Source: Epiperipatus broadwayi
Taxonomy: Eukaryota > Onychophora > Udeonychophora > Euonychophora > Peripatidae
Direction of reading: 5' to 3'
Assembly (NCBI GenBank): GCA_028023455.1
Contig: JAQFVV010012398.1
Coordinates: 10,717,160 to 10,781,159, forward strand
DNA length: 64,000 bases
Part shown: in pieces, positions 61,088 to 64,000 of the stretch
Position numbering within the stretch: the first letter of the stretch is position 1
Layout: the number at the start of each line of letters is the position of its first letter
Program-made: the position numbers and the translations under genes
Notes under the pieces: model-generated
Database searches by the model: none
What the model was told of the DNA's origin: nothing
Seen by the model: only the letters and a program-made list of their open reading frames with translations

Positions 61088-61410
61088 TGTGGGCAACTGA
61101 GATTGCATTCTTGGCAGAATTAATGTGTATAAAAGGGGCCCACAGAACAAAAGAAGTCAGTTTTTAGTTGAGTTCAGTGGAGTTTTAGTTGTGTGTAGTT
61201 ACTTTTCAGTTTAGTTACTTTCGGTAAAATAAATTTTGAGAAGCCAACCCAAGTTCTGGGCTATGAAGTTTGAGTAGTAAACTCTTTCACCTTTCTCTTC
61301 TTCTCTCGTAGAACTGTTTGCCTGCCGACATCATGTTCCATTCAGGTGACCAGCCATACAAGATGATTGTTAACTGCTGACTCCCTGCCACTATGCTGCT
61401 ATCCGTAGGT
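61088..61410 (+). promoter_or_regulatory. TATA/initiator promoter block, LTR-like or first exon
   Basis: TATAAAAG lies at 61128-61135, and an arthropod/mollusc-type initiator TCAGTT has its A at 61159, 31 bases downstream, the normal spacing for RNA polymerase II. AATAAA follows near 61228. TATA, start and poly(A) signal within 100 bp is the layout of an LTR (U3-R). Alternatively the transcript is a leader exon ending at ccgtag|gtaaat near 61407. I find no second LTR, primer-binding site or gag/pol in the remaining window, so it could be a solo LTR or a 5' LTR of an element outside the window. Confidence 0.4.
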
Positions 61411-62236
61411 AAATTCATGTAATATAGAGCTGCCTTAATATGTAACTTCTTCTTGTAGTTTCTAATAAGATGTAGTTAAACCTTTGTGTTTTATTCGGGT
61501 ATTAATTTATAAGTTTCTATTAATTATTCTCTTGAACTCTCTCTCTCTGTAATCCCTTACTAGTCTAATGTAGTTTTCACTATGCTCTTTCACACTTAAT
61601 TTATGTTATATAGCTTTGTGCAGCTCAATTAAATATTTAACCTATTTTGTTTAAAGAGATATATAATTTATTTTAATTAATATGCCAATATGATTCAACT
61701 TTGTGAGTCTAATAAGGGTTTATTTTCTTTGTTTAATGGAGAAAGAAGCAGGGGCTTCAGTTAAATTTATTAGAAAGTTTTATTTATTTGTAACAGAAAT
61801 CACTCTCTAAGTTAAGTTTATATTTAAATCTGTTATTCACGATTTTTTTATCTAAAATATTTTATTGTGGATGCATATTTTACTTTGTTATTTGAATTTA
61901 TCTTTAAATTTTCATTTTAAAAAAGCGTGAACCTTAATATAATTATTCCACCTTTTCTTGCTGCTGCCTGTGGGCTAATTCTAGCAATTAATACGTATGG
62001 AATCGAACTTAAATATAAATTTTGCCAGTTTAATATTATAAATAAAAGAATTATTATTCATTACGATTTGTTAAATGACTCAGAATTGAAAACAGGTTAT
62101 TGCGCAAGAGGTTAGACCATGTCCAAACTTTAAAATAATATTATATGAAAATTATATTATAAAAATTATATTGATGTCCAATAACATTGCTGGCATACAT
62201 TTTCTTTTGTCCTGATATTTTATCTTTTCCATTTCT
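61411..62236. other. AT-rich, nothing recognised
   Basis: No motif is present in the 62-codon frame at 61927-62115. A (CT)n run lies near 61540. Confidence 0.35.
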
Positions 62237-62551
62237 TTATGTCTTTGTCATTTGGGATGTCGGAAGTCTGAAGCTTCCGTCCTTCTTTTCAAAACTGTTC
62301 ATAATCAGGGATGCTACTCCCTGTGGAATGTGAGGTTTATGAGGTTGATGTGCTGCAGATGACCATACAGCCGGCTCTGGGCCTTCAAACTCAGCCTCTC
62401 TATCGGTACCATTCACCAGAATGCGTGGATGCATCACACCTAAGTCAAATCGAGTATTCCTTTTTAAAATGATAAAATATCCACAATCGCCATGAGGCCA
62501 TATTTTTTTATTGTATGCTAGTACCATTACTCTGCTCTTTAATTTGATCAC
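62237..62551 (-). CDS. Candidate coding ORF/exon, 104 codons, unrecognised
   Basis: The minus-strand frame has near-balanced base composition inside strongly AT-rich DNA and includes FDLGVMHPRILVNGTDREAE, then EGPEPAVWSSAAHQPHKPHI, and IPQGVASLIMNSFEKKDGSF. It looks like genuine protein-coding composition with no low-complexity runs. I do not recognise a family. The ATG at 62549-62551 may be internal, as the sequence before it has AG dinucleotides that could be acceptors. It could be a host exon or the remnant of a retroelement gene or processed pseudogene. There is no visible promoter directly upstream. Confidence 0.3.
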   Translation of the reverse strand: MIKLKSRVMVLAYNKKIWPHGDCGYFIILKRNTRFDLGVMHPRILVNGTDREAEFEGPEPAVWSSAAHQPHKPHIPQGVASLIMNSFEKKDGSFRLPTSQMTKT

Positions 62552-64000
62552 TGCCCACCTAATCTTAGTAAGTCACAATGATGTGTTAAAGATAATGATT
62601 CATTTCGTAAGATATATTCAGTTCATTGAGTTAAACTGCTTTCGTTTAAAACCGTTATCGATTCCAATAGACATAAATCAATTTCTATTACTGATTGTAT
62701 AATTTATTCTTGTAAATGTAGCGCATTGTTTGTTTCTTATGTATAAGTTCCAAAAACGTCTTTTCCAAACAATGCCAATAAAAGTATATACAATGATTTT
62801 CATAAGGTAGATAAATGATTAAGATTTTATAATTTTGCCTGTTTATAAAATCATTTACTACTAAATCGCAAATTAGTCTTTATATATCATTAATCATTTA
62901 AACCTGTCACAATCTTTTATATTTGTTTTATCCATCCACAGCATTTTATTTGTAAACATTTGTACATTGGCATATTAACTCCGCACAAGTTATAATACAC
63001 TCCATAAAATTATATTCGTTAAATAATTAATGTAAAGGGGATTTTATAAAAACAAATCCCAACTTTTGTAAATAGACAATATCATTCCAAGCATGATCCT
63101 TTTGTAACATATATATGTGTTTTTTCAATAGTTCATTAAATATATAATTTCGTGTAAATCCTGGTTTGTTTGAATTATTTCTAATTAGTATTTAGAATTA
63201 TTTTCTTTAGTTAATAACTTAGCATTAATAAATATAACTTTAATAAATGTAATTCCTGGGCTACTTTTATCTTGATCATCATCATCAGACTGATCTTATG
63301 CTCTACCGCTTTGCTTCTGGGCCCGGAATTAAAATAATTGTACTATATCATCAGGATTGTTGATCATTGGGTCAGAGATTCGAAGAATAGGAAAACAGGT
63401 TAAAATACAGGATTGCTCCAGACCTGTGTATCTCGCACATGATCAGATTTGAGGTACTTTTGCTTAGGATTTGAATTTTGTTAAGCGAGCATACTGCTTT
63501 GACCGGTACAATATATAGCCTGAGAATTTTTACCTATTAATATATATGTAAATCTTTTTTTTGGGGATTAATGGATTGCCATTATCCATTACTGGAATTG
63601 TATACTATTTTTATTTAAAAAAAGAAAGAAACATGATTTCTTTCTTATTGTTTGCCATAAACATATATATATATATGTATGTATACTGGAGGAACTGGAA
63701 GTGAGAAATAATCTAATTTCATTTATTTCTATTTACCCGCTAGTAAATACGGGAATATTTCAGATTTATTAAAACTCTTTGAATAAAATTCCTCCTTCCA
63801 ATTCTCTTCCATATTGGTTTCACTAACTTTCTTAAAATATATATATTAGAAAGAGAGAGAAAGCGGAACACGCAATTGGTTAGTTTTTGGGGAAAAATAA
63901 TTCAATGTTTCTTTTAATTTATACTTAGAAATATAAAAGAAAATGACATTCGAGTATATATATTAAAATGTTCAATTTTATGCATTTTATAAAAAAGGTC
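62552..64000. other. AT-rich to window end, nothing recognised
   Basis: The 63250-63500 section is less AT-rich and includes gatcatcatcatcagac, which resembles an RTE tail, but no RTE protein sequence is adjacent. No gene was identified. Confidence 0.35.

Noticed and set aside
61088-64000. Complete LTR retrotransposon
   Set aside because: There is no second LTR, primer-binding site, or gag/pol reading between 61410 and the window end.

Overview
The window reads as animal (metazoan invertebrate) nuclear DNA. It is very AT-rich, has long (TA)n tracts and homopolymer runs, has no dense open reading frames, and is filled with decayed eukaryotic transposable elements of many classes. No complete host gene is visible. 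The mix of RTE, Tx1-like and L2/CR1-like LINEs, GIY-YIG Penelope elements, ZBED/GTF2IRD2-type hAT elements, ISXO2-type transposase and tRNA-related SINEs with a conserved core would suit a cephalopod mollusc. Cnidarians and arachnids also carry most of these families, so the lineage is an inference only.

Layout. At 4.6-6.4 kb lies a pogo/Tigger-like element with an inverted repeat nested in it. From 7 to 14.3 kb there are tRNA-like SINE pieces and a family of TIR-bearing MITEs that share an internal core with a SINE family. At 15.2-18.1 kb is an hAT element with an exact 8-bp target site duplication (TSD) and a decayed minus-strand transposase. At 19.4-20.3 kb is a second pogo/Tigger-like family, followed at 20.5-21.0 kb by a short hAT derivative. 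From about 22 to 26.4 kb runs an RTE LINE split by two later DNA transposons (22.5-23.3 kb and 23.6-24.6 kb). At 28.5-31.6 kb is a GTF2IRD2/ZBED-like hAT, again with an exact 8-bp TSD. At 31.8-32.4 kb is a foldback repeat. At 38.5-39.6 kb is another hAT remnant.

The most striking region is 40.1-43.2 kb. It holds two near-identical, 5'-truncated Penelope-like elements in head-to-head orientation, forming a palindrome with arms of about 1.47 kb and a 24-bp centre, flanked by a 15-bp direct repeat. At 47.4-47.7 kb is a perfect 101-bp inverted repeat with a hammerhead-like motif of the kind associated with Penelope elements. At 50.6-52.2 kb is an L2/CR1-like LINE relic. At 53.1-53.4 kb is a second RTE tail. 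At 54.3-60.4 kb is a roughly 6.15-kb Tx1/L1-like LINE with a CCHC gag-like ORF1, endonuclease and reverse transcriptase, a poly(A) tail and a 14-bp TSD.

Host sequence is limited to weak candidates: an exon-like segment at 21.03-21.17 kb with canonical splice sites, GC-richer open frames near 3.7, 46.7 and 62.4 kb, and a TATA/initiator promoter-like block at 61.1 kb that may instead be an LTR. There is no sign of an operon, CRISPR array or prokaryotic gene organisation. The genes do not form a pathway; the window is a layered record of insertions, and nesting and TSDs give their relative order.
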